DNA of 64,000 nucleotides from Kordia zhangzhouensis (lineage in GTDB: Bacteria; Bacteroidota; Bacteroidia; Flavobacteriales; Flavobacteriaceae). The notes beneath the pieces are model-generated. The model was not told where the DNA came from and did not search any database. It saw only the letters and a program-made list of their open reading frames with translations. Made by a program: the position numbers and the translations under genes. Shown here one piece after another: positions 8,018 to 16,691 of this stretch (positions are counted from its first letter, which is position 1; the number at the start of each line of letters is the position of its first letter). The stretch lies in assembly GCF_001005305.1 (NCBI RefSeq), contig NZ_LBMH01000002.1, positions 355,824 to 419,823 of the forward strand, in the 5' to 3' direction.

Positions 8018-10618
8018 ATGAGAAGTGCTATAAGTGTTGTTTTACTATTCATCACGCATGCATTGTTATCCCAAAACAATGTAACACTCTCGTTTGAAAA
8101 TAAGCCACTTCAAGAAGTACTTACAACAATTGAAAAAGCGTATGATGTTAAATTTTCATACAAAGCATCATTAGCTGAGAACAAATTTATTACTCTTTCT
8201 CTCGAAAATCCCCCCTTAAATACAGTCTTTCAACGATTGCAAGATCAAGTACCTATTGTATTTGAAAAAGTAAATGATCGCTACTATATCATTCGAAATC
8301 AACAACAAGAAGGAAAAATAAGGATTTGTGCAGTATTACGAGACAAACAAAGCCAATTACCAATAGAAGAAGCATCGGCTGTTAACATATCGCAATACAA
8401 GGGAACAGTGACCAATGTAAATGGTCAGTTCGAATTATTTTTGGCTTTCCCTACGGATACTATTGAAATACGATATTTAGGATACAAAACTAAACGGCTT
8501 TTGGCTCAACAACTAGCCCATAAACCTTGCGAAATCATTTTACTTGAAGCAGATCAATATGATTTAGGAACCGTTCTCATAAGCAATTATCTTACAACAG
8601 GAATTGATAAAAAAACAGACGGAGCTTTATCTATTTCACCTTCAGAGCTAGGAATATTACCTGGACTTACAGAGCCAGATGTATTACAAAGTATTCAATT
8701 GTTGCCAGGCATTCAAAGCCCAAACGAAACAGCTTCAGGATTATTTATAAGAGGAGGAACACCTGATCAAAACTTAATTTTGTGGGATGGAATCAAAATG
8801 TATCATTCTGGACATTTTTTTGGACTAATTTCAGCTTTCAACCCTTATGTTATTGAAGAAGTTTCAGTATATAAAAGTGGAACAGAAACACGTTATGGAG
8901 ACCGCATTTCGGGTGTAATTGACATTCAAACAGACACCAAAGTCCCAGAAAAATTAGCAGGAGGTTTTGGGTTTAATATGACACATGCAGATGCGTATTT
9001 AAAAATGCCAATTGCTAAAAATTTTGGTATTAGTGTGTCTGCAAGACGTGCTTTTACAGATGCTATAGAAACTTTTACCTACAACAACTTCTCAAAACGT
9101 GTTTTTCAAAACACCAAAATCACCAAAAGTACTGAGGTTGTAGACAATGTTTTTTCTGAAACAGAAAACAAATTCTATTTCACAGACTATACCATCAAGT
9201 TAATGGGGAAATTGTCAGACAAGGATGAAATTATGCTAAGTACTCTACGAACTAAAAACGAACTTGATTTCATGTCTGAAATTCCTTTATTTGAAGAAAA
9301 TTCTCGTGATCGATTGGATATTCGTAACAACGGATTTAGCGGTTTTTGGAAGCGACAGTGGAACCCTAATTTCACACACACATTAGATGCCTATTATTCA
9401 CGATTTGATTTTGATTACCTAGGAACTTACAGAGGTGATATTGTAGAAGTTACAGAACAAAATCAAAAAAGAAACAAAATAAAAGACATTGGGTTTACCT
9501 ACAATACAGATTGGGAAATTGATGAAAAAAGGCGTTTGCAATCAGGTTATCAATTTTCGTCAAATGATGTATCTTTTGGTTTTTTTGGTTTTAGAGGCAC
9601 AGAAGAAGGTGTTAGAACATATGAAGCTTCTGAAGAAAGTATCAACAATTCGCACGCATTATATTCTACGTATAGGTATAACAATCAAAAAGAATTAATT
9701 GTAAATGCAGGAATACGAGTTAATTATTTTAGCACAATCAAAAAAATATTATTTGAGCCACGTTTGTATGTAGAAAAAAAGTTAAATGAACAGTTTAGTA
9801 TTAACTTTTCGGGAGAACTTAAACATCAAGCAGTGAGTCAAATTTTAGAATTTAATACTGCAAACTTTGGACTTGAAAATCAAGTATGGGCTATAGCAAA
9901 TGGAGATGAATTTCCTGTACTAAAAAGTAGACAAATATCTTCGGGTGTTGTTTTTAATAAAAAAGGGTGGCGGGTTAACCTAGATGCTTATTACAAGAAT
10001 ATCACAGGATTGACCTCTTTCAATAGGAGTTTTGGTAATACGAGTGTATTGGAAACTTTTTCTGAAGGAAATAGTAAAATATATGGGATAGATGTTCTGG
10101 TTGAAAAGAAAATTAAGAATTATAAAACATGGTTAGGATACTCGTATACAGATAATAAATTTGAGTTTTCTATTATCAATAACGGATTAACATTTCCTGG
10201 TAACTACGATATTCGTCATTATTTGCGTTGGGCACATTCTTACACTATTAAAAATTTTGAATTTTCTTTAGGTTGGAATTATCGAACAGGAACGCCTTAC
10301 ACGCCAGTTACTTCAGAAACACAGGCAAATGGTGATTTGTTTATTTTTATAGGAGAGACTAATAGCACACGAATTTCTGATTACCATCGCTTGGATTTTT
10401 CAGGAACATATACGTTCAATTTTGATAAAAAGAACAACTGGAAAGGAAAAATAGGTTTTTCTTTATTGAATATTTATGATCGACAAAATTTACTTGAACG
10501 TTATTACGAAATTAGACCATTCTTAAACCAAGACAATAACATACAGTTCCGTTTGGAAACAGTTGATAAACTCTCTCTTGGTATTACACCCAATCTAGTA
10601 TTTAGAGTAGATTTTTAA
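8018..10618 (+). CDS. STN-containing TonB-dependent receptor, FecA-type transducer
   Basis: An 866-residue outer-membrane receptor. Residues 1-18 form a signal peptide. The STN domain (about 22-92, with PLQEVLTTIEKAYDVKFSYK) is the periplasmic module that contacts FecR. A carboxypeptidase-regulatory-like domain follows at about 102-180. The plug carries SIQLLPGIQSPNETASGLFI and RGGTPDQNLILWDGIKMY, and the barrel ends in Phe (PNLVFRVDF). TonB energy drives ligand uptake, while the STN domain reports ligand binding to the FecR protein encoded just upstream. No SusD-like gene follows, which differs from classic glycan-utilisation loci, so the substrate could be a siderophore, a peptide or a glycan. 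A terminator ends the three-gene set. Confidence 0.92.
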   Translation: MRSAISVVLLFITHALLSQNNVTLSFENKPLQEVLTTIEKAYDVKFSYKASLAENKFITLSLENPPLNTVFQRLQDQVPIVFEKVNDRYYIIRNQQQEGKIRICAVLRDKQSQLPIEEASAVNISQYKGTVTNVNGQFELFLAFPTDTIEIRYLGYKTKRLLAQQLAHKPCEIILLEADQYDLGTVLISNYLTTGIDKKTDGALSISPSELGILPGLTEPDVLQSIQLLPGIQSPNETASGLFIRGGTPDQNLILWDGIKMYHSGHFFGLISAFNPYVIEEVSVYKSGTETRYGDRISGVIDIQTDTKVPEKLAGGFGFNMTHADAYLKMPIAKNFGISVSARRAFTDAIETFTYNNFSKRVFQNTKITKSTEVVDNVFSETENKFYFTDYTIKLMGKLSDKDEIMLSTLRTKNELDFMSEIPLFEENSRDRLDIRNNGFSGFWKRQWNPNFTHTLDAYYSRFDFDYLGTYRGDIVEVTEQNQKRNKIKDIGFTYNTDWEIDEKRRLQSGYQFSSNDVSFGFFGFRGTEEGVRTYEASEESINNSHALYSTYRYNNQKELIVNAGIRVNYFSTIKKILFEPRLYVEKKLNEQFSINFSGELKHQAVSQILEFNTANFGLENQVWAIANGDEFPVLKSRQISSGVVFNKKGWRVNLDAYYKNITGLTSFNRSFGNTSVLETFSEGNSKIYGIDVLVEKKIKNYKTWLGYSYTDNKFEFSIINNGLTFPGNYDIRHYLRWAHSYTIKNFEFSLGWNYRTGTPYTPVTSETQANGDLFIFIGETNSTRISDYHRLDFSGTYTFNFDKKNNWKGKIGFSLLNIYDRQNLLERYYEIRPFLNQDNNIQFRLETVDKLSLGITPNLVFRVDF

Positions 10619-10631
10619 TATCAGTAGAATA

Positions 10632-10664
10632 AAAATAAGCGAGTATCAACTCGCTTATTTTATA
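10632..10664 (+). terminator. Bidirectional terminator
   Basis: A 12-bp perfect stem AAAATAAGCGAG/CTCGCTTATTTT encloses a 6-base loop between the STN receptor gene and the convergent small-peptide gene. The A/T ends allow it to serve both strands. Confidence 0.85.
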
Positions 10665-10671
10665 TAGAAAA

Positions 10672-10899
10672 TTATGCAATTGTACATTGACATGAATATT
10701 CATTGTTGTTTGTTACACATGCACAGGTATGATTTAATTCTTCTGATTGACAGTACGGTGATTTGGTAACTTGCGTTGGATGGTTTGTACAAATAAATCG
10801 AAGGGTGGTAATGGAATCATCAACACTAGTTTTTCCACCAGATAAATTAGAAACAGAAGCTTTTTTAAGGTCTAATTTCTTCAAATTCTGTTTTTTCAT
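10672..10899 (-). CDS. Class I lanthipeptide-type precursor peptide, orphan
   Basis: A 75-residue peptide. The N-terminus MKKQNLKKLDLKKASVSNL followed by Ser-Gly-Gly closely resembles the leader of Bacteroidota class I lanthipeptide/GG-type natural-product precursors. The remainder is rich in Thr/Ser and carries six Cys at 37, 50, 59, 61, 70 and 72, ending in a CAC...CQC pattern. Such a core could form thioether or disulfide rings. The leader-like start is what supports the call. The processing is inferred, because no LanB dehydratase, LanC cyclase or peptidase-exporter is encoded nearby. It may be modified by enzymes elsewhere or be an unmodified Cys-rich peptide. I see no consensus promoter upstream. 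Confidence 0.7.
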   Translation of the reverse strand: MKKQNLKKLDLKKASVSNLSGGKTSVDDSITTLRFICTNHPTQVTKSPYCQSEELNHTCACVTNNNEYSCQCTIA

Positions 10900-11022
10900 A
10901 AATGCTAAATTTTAATTATTTAAGTTATCTAGTAAATGTCGTGAAAAGAATACGTATAATTAAAAACTAACACTTACAATTCATAAAAGTGAAGCACATG
11001 TTTTTCTTTTGAAATACAGGTG

Positions 11023-12180
11023 TTAACTTAAATCTTTTCTATGTAATAAGCGTGTCAATTTAATTGATAAATCTGTTAAAATAATCTTTGCATTTCCATT
11101 ACGCTCTATATGATAAATAGCATCTTGTAATTCATCAGATATATCCAAAATATTATTTCCGTGTACAAAAGGCGCAAATTTCTCTAAAAAGAAATCTTTG
11201 GTATGCGATTCGAAAAACACCAAATCAGTAGCAGTATAATTTTGTAACAATGCCTGTCTAAAAAGATCCAAACAAAAGCTCAAAAACTTTTTCTGAGTTT
11301 CTCGTCCGGTCTTAGCAACTTCTTCACTCCAGGCAATTAAATCGCGAATAGCAGTTTTATTTCCTTTGGCTTTAAAAGCAGAACGAACCCAAGCTACAAA
11401 CCAAGTCTCAAACATCAAATCTTCTGAATCTTGATAAACAAGATCTACCGCTTTATTGTAATTTCCATTGGCTTGATGTGCAATTTTAGTAGCTTCGGCT
11501 TCAGGAATAGCAAGCTTCTTCATTAATGCTTCTTTAATTGCTTGTTCGCCTAAAGGTGGAAAATGTAAAATTTGACAACGAGATAAAATTGTATTGATGA
11601 TTTGTTCTTCATCTTCTGCAATTAAAATAAACAAGGTTTTGTTTGGTGGCTCTTCAATAAGTTTCAACAACTTATTTGCAGCAGCAGTATTCATGCGTTC
11701 AGCCATCCAAATAATCATAACTTTATAACCACCTTCATACGATTTAAGAGAAAGTGATTTCACAATATCTAAAGCTTCATCTACACCAATTTGTCCTTGT
11801 TTATTATCAACTCCAAGCATTTTATACCAATCAAATAAATTGCCGTAGGGTTGTTCGTGTATAAACTGACGCCACTCTTCTAAAAAATGTTTTGATACAG
11901 GGTGACTTTTCACTTTGGAAGTTCCTGCAACAGGAAATGCAAAGTGTAAATCAGGATGTGAAAGATTTTTAAACTTTAGGTTGCAGGCTTCATTGCCTCC
12001 AGTATTCTTTCCATCCACATTTTTACACAATACATATTGCGCATAGGCAATTGCCATAGGAAGAGTTCCACAACCTTCAGGGCCTACAAAAAGCTGTGCA
12101 TGTGGAATACGCCCATTATCAGCACTTAACGTGAGATGTTTTTTAATATGTGTAAGTCCTAAAATATCTTGGAAAAGCAT
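11023..12180 (-). CDS. holB: DNA polymerase III subunit delta prime
   Basis: A 385-residue clamp-loader subunit. The N-terminal AAA+ fold starts MLFQDILGLTHIKKHLTLSA. The P-loop position reads GPEGCGT, lacking the Lys of a working Walker A, as expected for the non-ATPase delta prime. The loop after it has only two Cys (CKN and ACN), fewer than the four-Cys zinc module of many clamp-loader subunits. The sensor region has LFILIAEDEEQIINTILSRC with the SRC motif and PPNKT just before. The C-terminal helical collar completes it. With gamma/tau and delta it opens the sliding clamp at the fork. On the plus strand CAAATATA lies five bases before the ATG, so its minus-strand message could be nearly leaderless. 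Confidence 0.88.
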   Translation of the reverse strand: MLFQDILGLTHIKKHLTLSADNGRIPHAQLFVGPEGCGTLPMAIAYAQYVLCKNVDGKNTGGNEACNLKFKNLSHPDLHFAFPVAGTSKVKSHPVSKHFLEEWRQFIHEQPYGNLFDWYKMLGVDNKQGQIGVDEALDIVKSLSLKSYEGGYKVMIIWMAERMNTAAANKLLKLIEEPPNKTLFILIAEDEEQIINTILSRCQILHFPPLGEQAIKEALMKKLAIPEAEATKIAHQANGNYNKAVDLVYQDSEDLMFETWFVAWVRSAFKAKGNKTAIRDLIAWSEEVAKTGRETQKKFLSFCLDLFRQALLQNYTATDLVFFESHTKDFFLEKFAPFVHGNNILDISDELQDAIYHIERNGNAKIILTDLSIKLTRLLHRKDLS

Positions 12181-12210
12181 ACCGCAAATATAGTTGTAAG
12201 CATCGAATAA

Positions 12211-12241
12211 TTGATAAAAATTGAAACGAACCTTATTTTTG
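12211..12241 (+). promoter_or_regulatory. Promoter of pgk
   Basis: TTG at 12211-12213 and TATTTTTG at 12234-12241 are separated by 20 bases, matching the Bacteroidota consensus. Transcription would start near 12247 and leave a leader of about 165 bases before the GTG of pgk. Confidence 0.6.
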
Positions 12242-12414
12242 CAGAAAAGATAACCTAAAAACAGATAAAAAATTATTTGCTAGGCGATTTCTATACTACT
12301 AAAACGTTTGCATAAAAAAAACTTCAAAAAAGGTTCTTTCAAAAATAGAAAAGAACTTATATTGCTAACAAATTCAATACTTTTAAACAACACGTAACTT
12401 AAAAAATAAAATCA

Positions 12415-13602
12415 GTGAAAACGCTAAACGACTTCAACTTCAAAGGAAAAAAAGCACTTATTCGAGTAGATTTTAACGTGCCACTCAATAACGAATTTGT
12501 AGTGACAGATGAAACGCGCATTCGTGCAGCAAAACCTACCATTATCAAAGTTTTAGAAGATGGAGGAAGCTGTGTTTTAATGTCGCATTTGGGGCGACCA
12601 AAAGGAGCACAAGAAGAATACTCCTTAAAGCATATTGTAAGTACGGTTTCTCAAATTATAGGCGTTGAGGTTAAATTTGTAGAGAACTGTGTAGGAGAAG
12701 CAGCTGAAAAAGCAGTAGCACAATTAGAAGATGGAGAGGTTTTATTACTCGAAAACTTACGTTTTCATGATGAAGAAACCGCAGGCGATACTCATTTTGC
12801 CGCTCAACTGGCTAAGTTAGGAGACATTTATGTGAATGATGCGTTTGGTACAGCACACAGAGCTCACGCTTCTACGGCTATAATTGCTGAAAACTTTCCT
12901 GATAACAAATGTTTTGGATTGTTATTAGCAACCGAAATTGAAAGTATCAATAAAGTAATGGACACAGGAGAATCTCCTGTTACAGCGATTCTTGGAGGAG
13001 CAAAAGTATCTTCCAAAATTACCATAATTGATAATATTTTAGATAAAATAGATCACCTAATTATTGGAGGAGGAATGACGTTTACCTTCATCAAAGCGCA
13101 AGGAGGAAATATTGGAAACTCACTTGTTGAGGATGATAAATTAGACTTAGCAAGAGAAATCATGGAACAGGCAAAAGCCAAAAATGTAATCATTCATTTG
13201 CCAGTAGATGCGGTAGTAGCAGATGCTTTTGAAAATCAGGCAAACACACAAGTTGTTGAAGTCGCTCAAATTCCAGATGGATGGATGGGACTAGATGTAG
13301 GACCTAAAACACAAGAAAAATTTGCAGAAGTTATAGGGCTTTCTAAAACGATATTATGGAATGGACCACTAGGTGTTTTTGAAATGCCAAACTTTGCAAA
13401 AGGAACAATTGCTTTAGGCGATGCTATTGCAGAAGCAACAAAGCAAGGTGCTTTTTCTTTAGTAGGTGGCGGCGATTCTGTAGCAGCAGTAAAACAATTT
13501 GGTTTTGAAGACAAAGTAAGCTATGTGAGTACAGGTGGCGGCGCAATGTTAGAAAGCTTAGAAGGAAAAACATTGCCAGGTATTGCTGCAATTTTAGCTT
13601 AA
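12415..13602 (+). CDS. pgk: Phosphoglycerate kinase
   Basis: A 395-residue glycolytic enzyme of standard length, converting 1,3-bisphosphoglycerate and ADP to 3-phosphoglycerate and ATP in the cytoplasm. The substrate-binding signature RVDFNVPL lies near residue 17 and SHLGRPKG near 57. Other family motifs are [34 protein letters not shown], the nucleotide-binding WNGPLGVFE and GGGDSVAAV, and the closing [15 protein letters not shown]. Translation starts at GTG, and no ATG gives a better N-terminus ([12 protein letters not shown]). It has its own promoter and terminator, so it is a single-gene unit with a long leader. Nothing is unusual in the protein. Confidence 0.98.
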   Translation: MKTLNDFNFKGKKALIRVDFNVPLNNEFVVTDETRIRAAKPTIIKVLEDGGSCVLMSHLGRPKGAQEEYSLKHIVSTVSQIIGVEVKFVENCVGEAAEKAVAQLEDGEVLLLENLRFHDEETAGDTHFAAQLAKLGDIYVNDAFGTAHRAHASTAIIAENFPDNKCFGLLLATEIESINKVMDTGESPVTAILGGAKVSSKITIIDNILDKIDHLIIGGGMTFTFIKAQGGNIGNSLVEDDKLDLAREIMEQAKAKNVIIHLPVDAVVADAFENQANTQVVEVAQIPDGWMGLDVGPKTQEKFAEVIGLSKTILWNGPLGVFEMPNFAKGTIALGDAIAEATKQGAFSLVGGGDSVAAVKQFGFEDKVSYVSTGGGAMLESLEGKTLPGIAAILA

Positions 13603-13629
13603 TCGAAAGTATAAAAACATACACTATAC

Positions 13630-13662
13630 AAAGTCTAATTCTAGTAATTAGACTTTTTTTAT
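13630..13662 (+). terminator. Terminator after pgk
   Basis: An 11-bp stem AAAGTCTAATT/AATTAGACTTT with a 5-base loop runs into eight T in total. It separates pgk from the transglycosylase gene. Confidence 0.9.
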
Positions 13663-13763
13663 GAATTTCAAATTTCAAATTTCGAATAAAAAACACGAAT
13701 TTAGCAGCAATTGCGTTACAATTAATAGAAACACATGTTAACGATTTAAATGATACTTGATAA

Positions 13764-15407
13764 ATGAAATATTTCTTAAGCATATCACTTCTATGTTTTT
13801 CCCTTGCAGCGAATGCTCAAAAAAGCGATAAAAAACAGACCTCTACTACGCCTTCTTTCAAAATTGTAAAAGACACAATCATCCTTGATGGAAAAAAAAC
13901 AGTGATGATTGATACCATTTTTTTTGACAAGAAAAACGAAATTAAACGTACCACTGAAGACATTCTTCCAGAATTAGACAGTGTCGAAACTACTTTTGCT
14001 AGTAGAAAAACGCTTAATAAGGTCAACGAAAACTACCAGCTGCTAGACCATGAAATGGCTGCCAAAATTGATAGCCTTTGGTTACAAGAATTAGGAGGAG
14101 CAGAATTATTTGATACCATTCATAATGAAATCACAGAACTCAATTATGACCCTATTGTTTTCCAAGAACTACCAACAGATACGCTCAAAGCTCGTCTAGA
14201 ACGATTGAATGCAAAAACACCTTTCAACATAGAATATAATCCTGCGTTGGAAAGTGTTATTCGTAGATTTTTAAAAAGGCGAAAAAAGTCGATGGAACGA
14301 CTCATGAAAATGAGTCAATACTACTTTCCAATGTTTGAACAAGAGCTTGACAAACATGACATTCCTTTGGAAGTAAAATATTTAGCGATAGTAGAATCTG
14401 CGTTAAACCCAAGAGCACGTTCTCGTGTTGGAGCTACAGGATTATGGCAGTTTATGTATCAAACTGGAAAGCAATACGACCTCAATGTAAATTCGTATGT
14501 AGATGACCGAAGTGATCCAGTAAAATCAACAGAAGCTGCATGTAAATATTTAGCTAGTTTATACAAAATATTTGGCGATTGGGATTTGGCGTTAGCTGCC
14601 TATAATTCAGGACCAGGAAACGTTTCAAAAGCAATTCGACGTTCAGGAGGTTACGTAAATTATTGGAATATTCGTCCTAATTTGCCAAGAGAAACAGCAG
14701 GATATTTGCCAGCTTTCTTAGCGACTATGTATATTTTTGAATATGCAGATGAACACGGTTTTCAGGTAGATAAAATAGAAGTTCCGCACTTTGCGACAGA
14801 TACTATTCACGTAAAACAATTACTAACTTTTGATCAAATCTCGGAAGTGTTAAATGTCAAAGTAGAGGATTTACAGTTTTTCAATCCTTCCTACAAGCTT
14901 GATATTATTCCGCATATCAAAGGAAAATCATATACCTTACGCCTGCCTGTTCAGGATATTGGTAAATTTGTTAATAATGAGCAAGCCATTTATAATTTAG
15001 CAAAGGAAGAACTTGCGAAACGAGAAAAACCGTTGCCACAGCTTTTTGAAATGGATAAGCGTACGCGTTATCGTGTTAAAAAAGGAGATTATTTAGGTAA
15101 AATAGCTCGACGATTTGGTGTTCGTGTAAGTGATTTAAAGCGTTGGAATGGATTGCGTTCAAACCGTTTACGCATTGGACAAAGACTTACCGTATATCCT
15201 AGAAAACCTGGTTTTGCAACTCAAAAACCTTCTCAAAAGGAAAAAAATAACAACAATGTAAAAACGTATATTGTCAAGTCTGGAGACTCTTTATGGAGCA
15301 TTGCACAAAAATTTCCAGGAGTTTCTGTAAGTAATATTAAAAAATGGAATGATATTAGCGGTACTAAACTTAAACCCGGAATGAAACTTCAAGTTTCAAA
15401 GAAATAG
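13764..15407 (+). CDS. LysM-containing lytic murein transglycosylase, MltD-like
   Basis: A 547-residue secreted cell-wall enzyme. Residues 1-18 are a signal peptide ending ANA. The SLT domain covers about 195-320; the catalytic Glu is E211 in AIVESALNP, followed by GATGLWQFM and the AAYNSGPGNV motif, all diagnostic of family 1 transglycosylases. Two C-terminal LysM domains, about 439-487 (YRVKKGDYLGKIARRFGV) and 501-546 (YIVKSGDSLWSIAQKF), bind peptidoglycan. It cleaves glycan strands with formation of 1,6-anhydromuramic acid. The E. coli MltD has the same layout but is a lipoprotein; this one has no lipobox Cys. The DUF4837 lipoprotein gene follows 23 bases later and is probably co-transcribed. 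Confidence 0.93.
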   Translation: MKYFLSISLLCFSLAANAQKSDKKQTSTTPSFKIVKDTIILDGKKTVMIDTIFFDKKNEIKRTTEDILPELDSVETTFASRKTLNKVNENYQLLDHEMAAKIDSLWLQELGGAELFDTIHNEITELNYDPIVFQELPTDTLKARLERLNAKTPFNIEYNPALESVIRRFLKRRKKSMERLMKMSQYYFPMFEQELDKHDIPLEVKYLAIVESALNPRARSRVGATGLWQFMYQTGKQYDLNVNSYVDDRSDPVKSTEAACKYLASLYKIFGDWDLALAAYNSGPGNVSKAIRRSGGYVNYWNIRPNLPRETAGYLPAFLATMYIFEYADEHGFQVDKIEVPHFATDTIHVKQLLTFDQISEVLNVKVEDLQFFNPSYKLDIIPHIKGKSYTLRLPVQDIGKFVNNEQAIYNLAKEELAKREKPLPQLFEMDKRTRYRVKKGDYLGKIARRFGVRVSDLKRWNGLRSNRLRIGQRLTVYPRKPGFATQKPSQKEKNNNNVKTYIVKSGDSLWSIAQKFPGVSVSNIKKWNDISGTKLKPGMKLQVSKK

Positions 15408-15430
15408 AACATCATTAAAACACATTGGAC

Positions 15431-16417
15431 GTGAAAAAACTATACGCATTAATACTCCTTGTTTTTGTATTATTTTCAGCTTGTGACGACAAGGAAAATG
15501 GAAAAGAAGAAAAATATTTACCCTTATCTTCAGGAACTGTAAACATGATTGCTGTTGTAATTGATCAAGATTTATGGCAAGGAAAAGTCGGAGACTCGAT
15601 TCGAAATATATATGGCGCTCCAACGGATGGTTTACCAATGGAAGAACCTCTTTTTTCACTTAAGCAAATTAATCCTGAAGTATTCAAAGATCCATTAACA
15701 GAGTTTAGAAGTATTATGTTTGTAAAAAAAACAGCTTCAAAACGATATGAAATTGATACAGATAAGTTTGCAAAACCGCAAAAAATCATTTCTATCGGAG
15801 GATCAGAAGAAGAAATTATATCAACACTTTCGGAAAAAGCTCAGGAAACCATTCATATTTTCAAGAATAACGAATTAATTTCCAAACAACAATTTATTAG
15901 AGGCTCATTGAGCAAAGACCAAACCTTAGAAGAAACATTCGGAATTAGCCTAGATATTCCTTCTGTATACAAAATGGTAAAAAAAGAAGACAATTTTGTT
16001 TGGTATGAGCGTAAAGTGGCTAATGGAACTATGAATATTATAGCATATACAATGCCTTTAGGAAGTATTCCAAAAAATGACACAACGATTGATGCAATCA
16101 TTAAGATGCGCGATTCTATCGGAAAAGCGTATGTTCCAGGGAAAGACCCTAAAACCATGTACATGATTACTGAAAAAGCGTATGCTCCATATTTATACAA
16201 TACTACAATTAACAACAAACCAGCCTTTGAGACCAAAGGAATGTGGGAAGTGTATAACTTTCAAATGGCAGGTCCATTTATCAACTATGCGGTAGAAGAC
16301 TCAGAAAACAATCGCCTCATGGTTATAGAAGGATTTACATTTGCTCCTTCAGAAAATAAGCGTGATTTTATGTTCGAAATTGAAGCTATTCTCAAAACGC
16401 TCAAAATCAATAAATAA
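15431..16417 (+). CDS. DUF4837-type lipoprotein
   Basis: A 328-residue lipoprotein. The N-terminus MKKLYALILLVFVLFSAC has the lipobox Cys at 18 followed by Asp-Asp. I chose GTG 15431 because it begins this signal sequence. A TTG two codons upstream at 15425 is a second possibility. The body includes SGTVNMIAVVIDQDLWQGKV after the linker and a C-terminal beta-rich region with VIEGFTFAPSENKRDFMFEI. It matches my memory of the DUF4837 family, which in Flavobacteriaceae often sits between a lytic transglycosylase and tex, exactly as here. No biochemical role is known to me. The position suggests an envelope function connected with the wall enzyme upstream. Confidence 0.8.
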   Translation: MKKLYALILLVFVLFSACDDKENGKEEKYLPLSSGTVNMIAVVIDQDLWQGKVGDSIRNIYGAPTDGLPMEEPLFSLKQINPEVFKDPLTEFRSIMFVKKTASKRYEIDTDKFAKPQKIISIGGSEEEIISTLSEKAQETIHIFKNNELISKQQFIRGSLSKDQTLEETFGISLDIPSVYKMVKKEDNFVWYERKVANGTMNIIAYTMPLGSIPKNDTTIDAIIKMRDSIGKAYVPGKDPKTMYMITEKAYAPYLYNTTINNKPAFETKGMWEVYNFQMAGPFINYAVEDSENNRLMVIEGFTFAPSENKRDFMFEIEAILKTLKINK

Positions 16418-16436
16418 TCCTAACACACAATATATG

Positions 16437-16472
16437 AAAGCGCATAAGTTGACGACTTATGTGCTTTTTTTG
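16437..16472 (+). terminator. Terminator after the DUF4837 gene
   Basis: Stem AAAGCGCATAAGT (16437-16449) pairs with ACTTATGTGCTTT (16455-16467) with one wobble and a 5-base loop, followed by T residues. Confidence 0.88.
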
Positions 16473-16487
16473 TTTTCACTTCCGTGA

Positions 16488-16507
16488 GAATACACTCGAG
16501 TACATTC
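16488..16507. promoter_or_regulatory. Interrupted palindrome upstream of tex
   Basis: A 20-base dyad GAAT-AC-ACTCGAGT-AC-ATTC pairs at 16 of 20 positions and is centred on CTCGAG. It stands between the DUF4837 terminator and tex. The arrangement resembles a dimeric-repressor operator, but nothing ties it to a regulator. No clear TAnnTTTG lies next to it. Confidence 0.2.
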
Positions 16508-16691
16508 AAAATTGCTACAATCTTAGTGTCTTTCAAGTAGTATACTAGCATTTTGTTTGTACCAATCAAGCATTGTACAGGTAAAATACAATAGAAACTT
16601 TCTCGTTTACAAAAAATAACTTTCGAGAGAAAAAACAGTAAATTGCGCTTCTTTTAAAAGGAGCTATCATATAATACAAAGCATACGTTTT

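Noticed and set aside
15853..16236. 127-codon minus-strand frame
   Set aside because: Shadow of the DUF4837 lipoprotein gene; no start context or motif.
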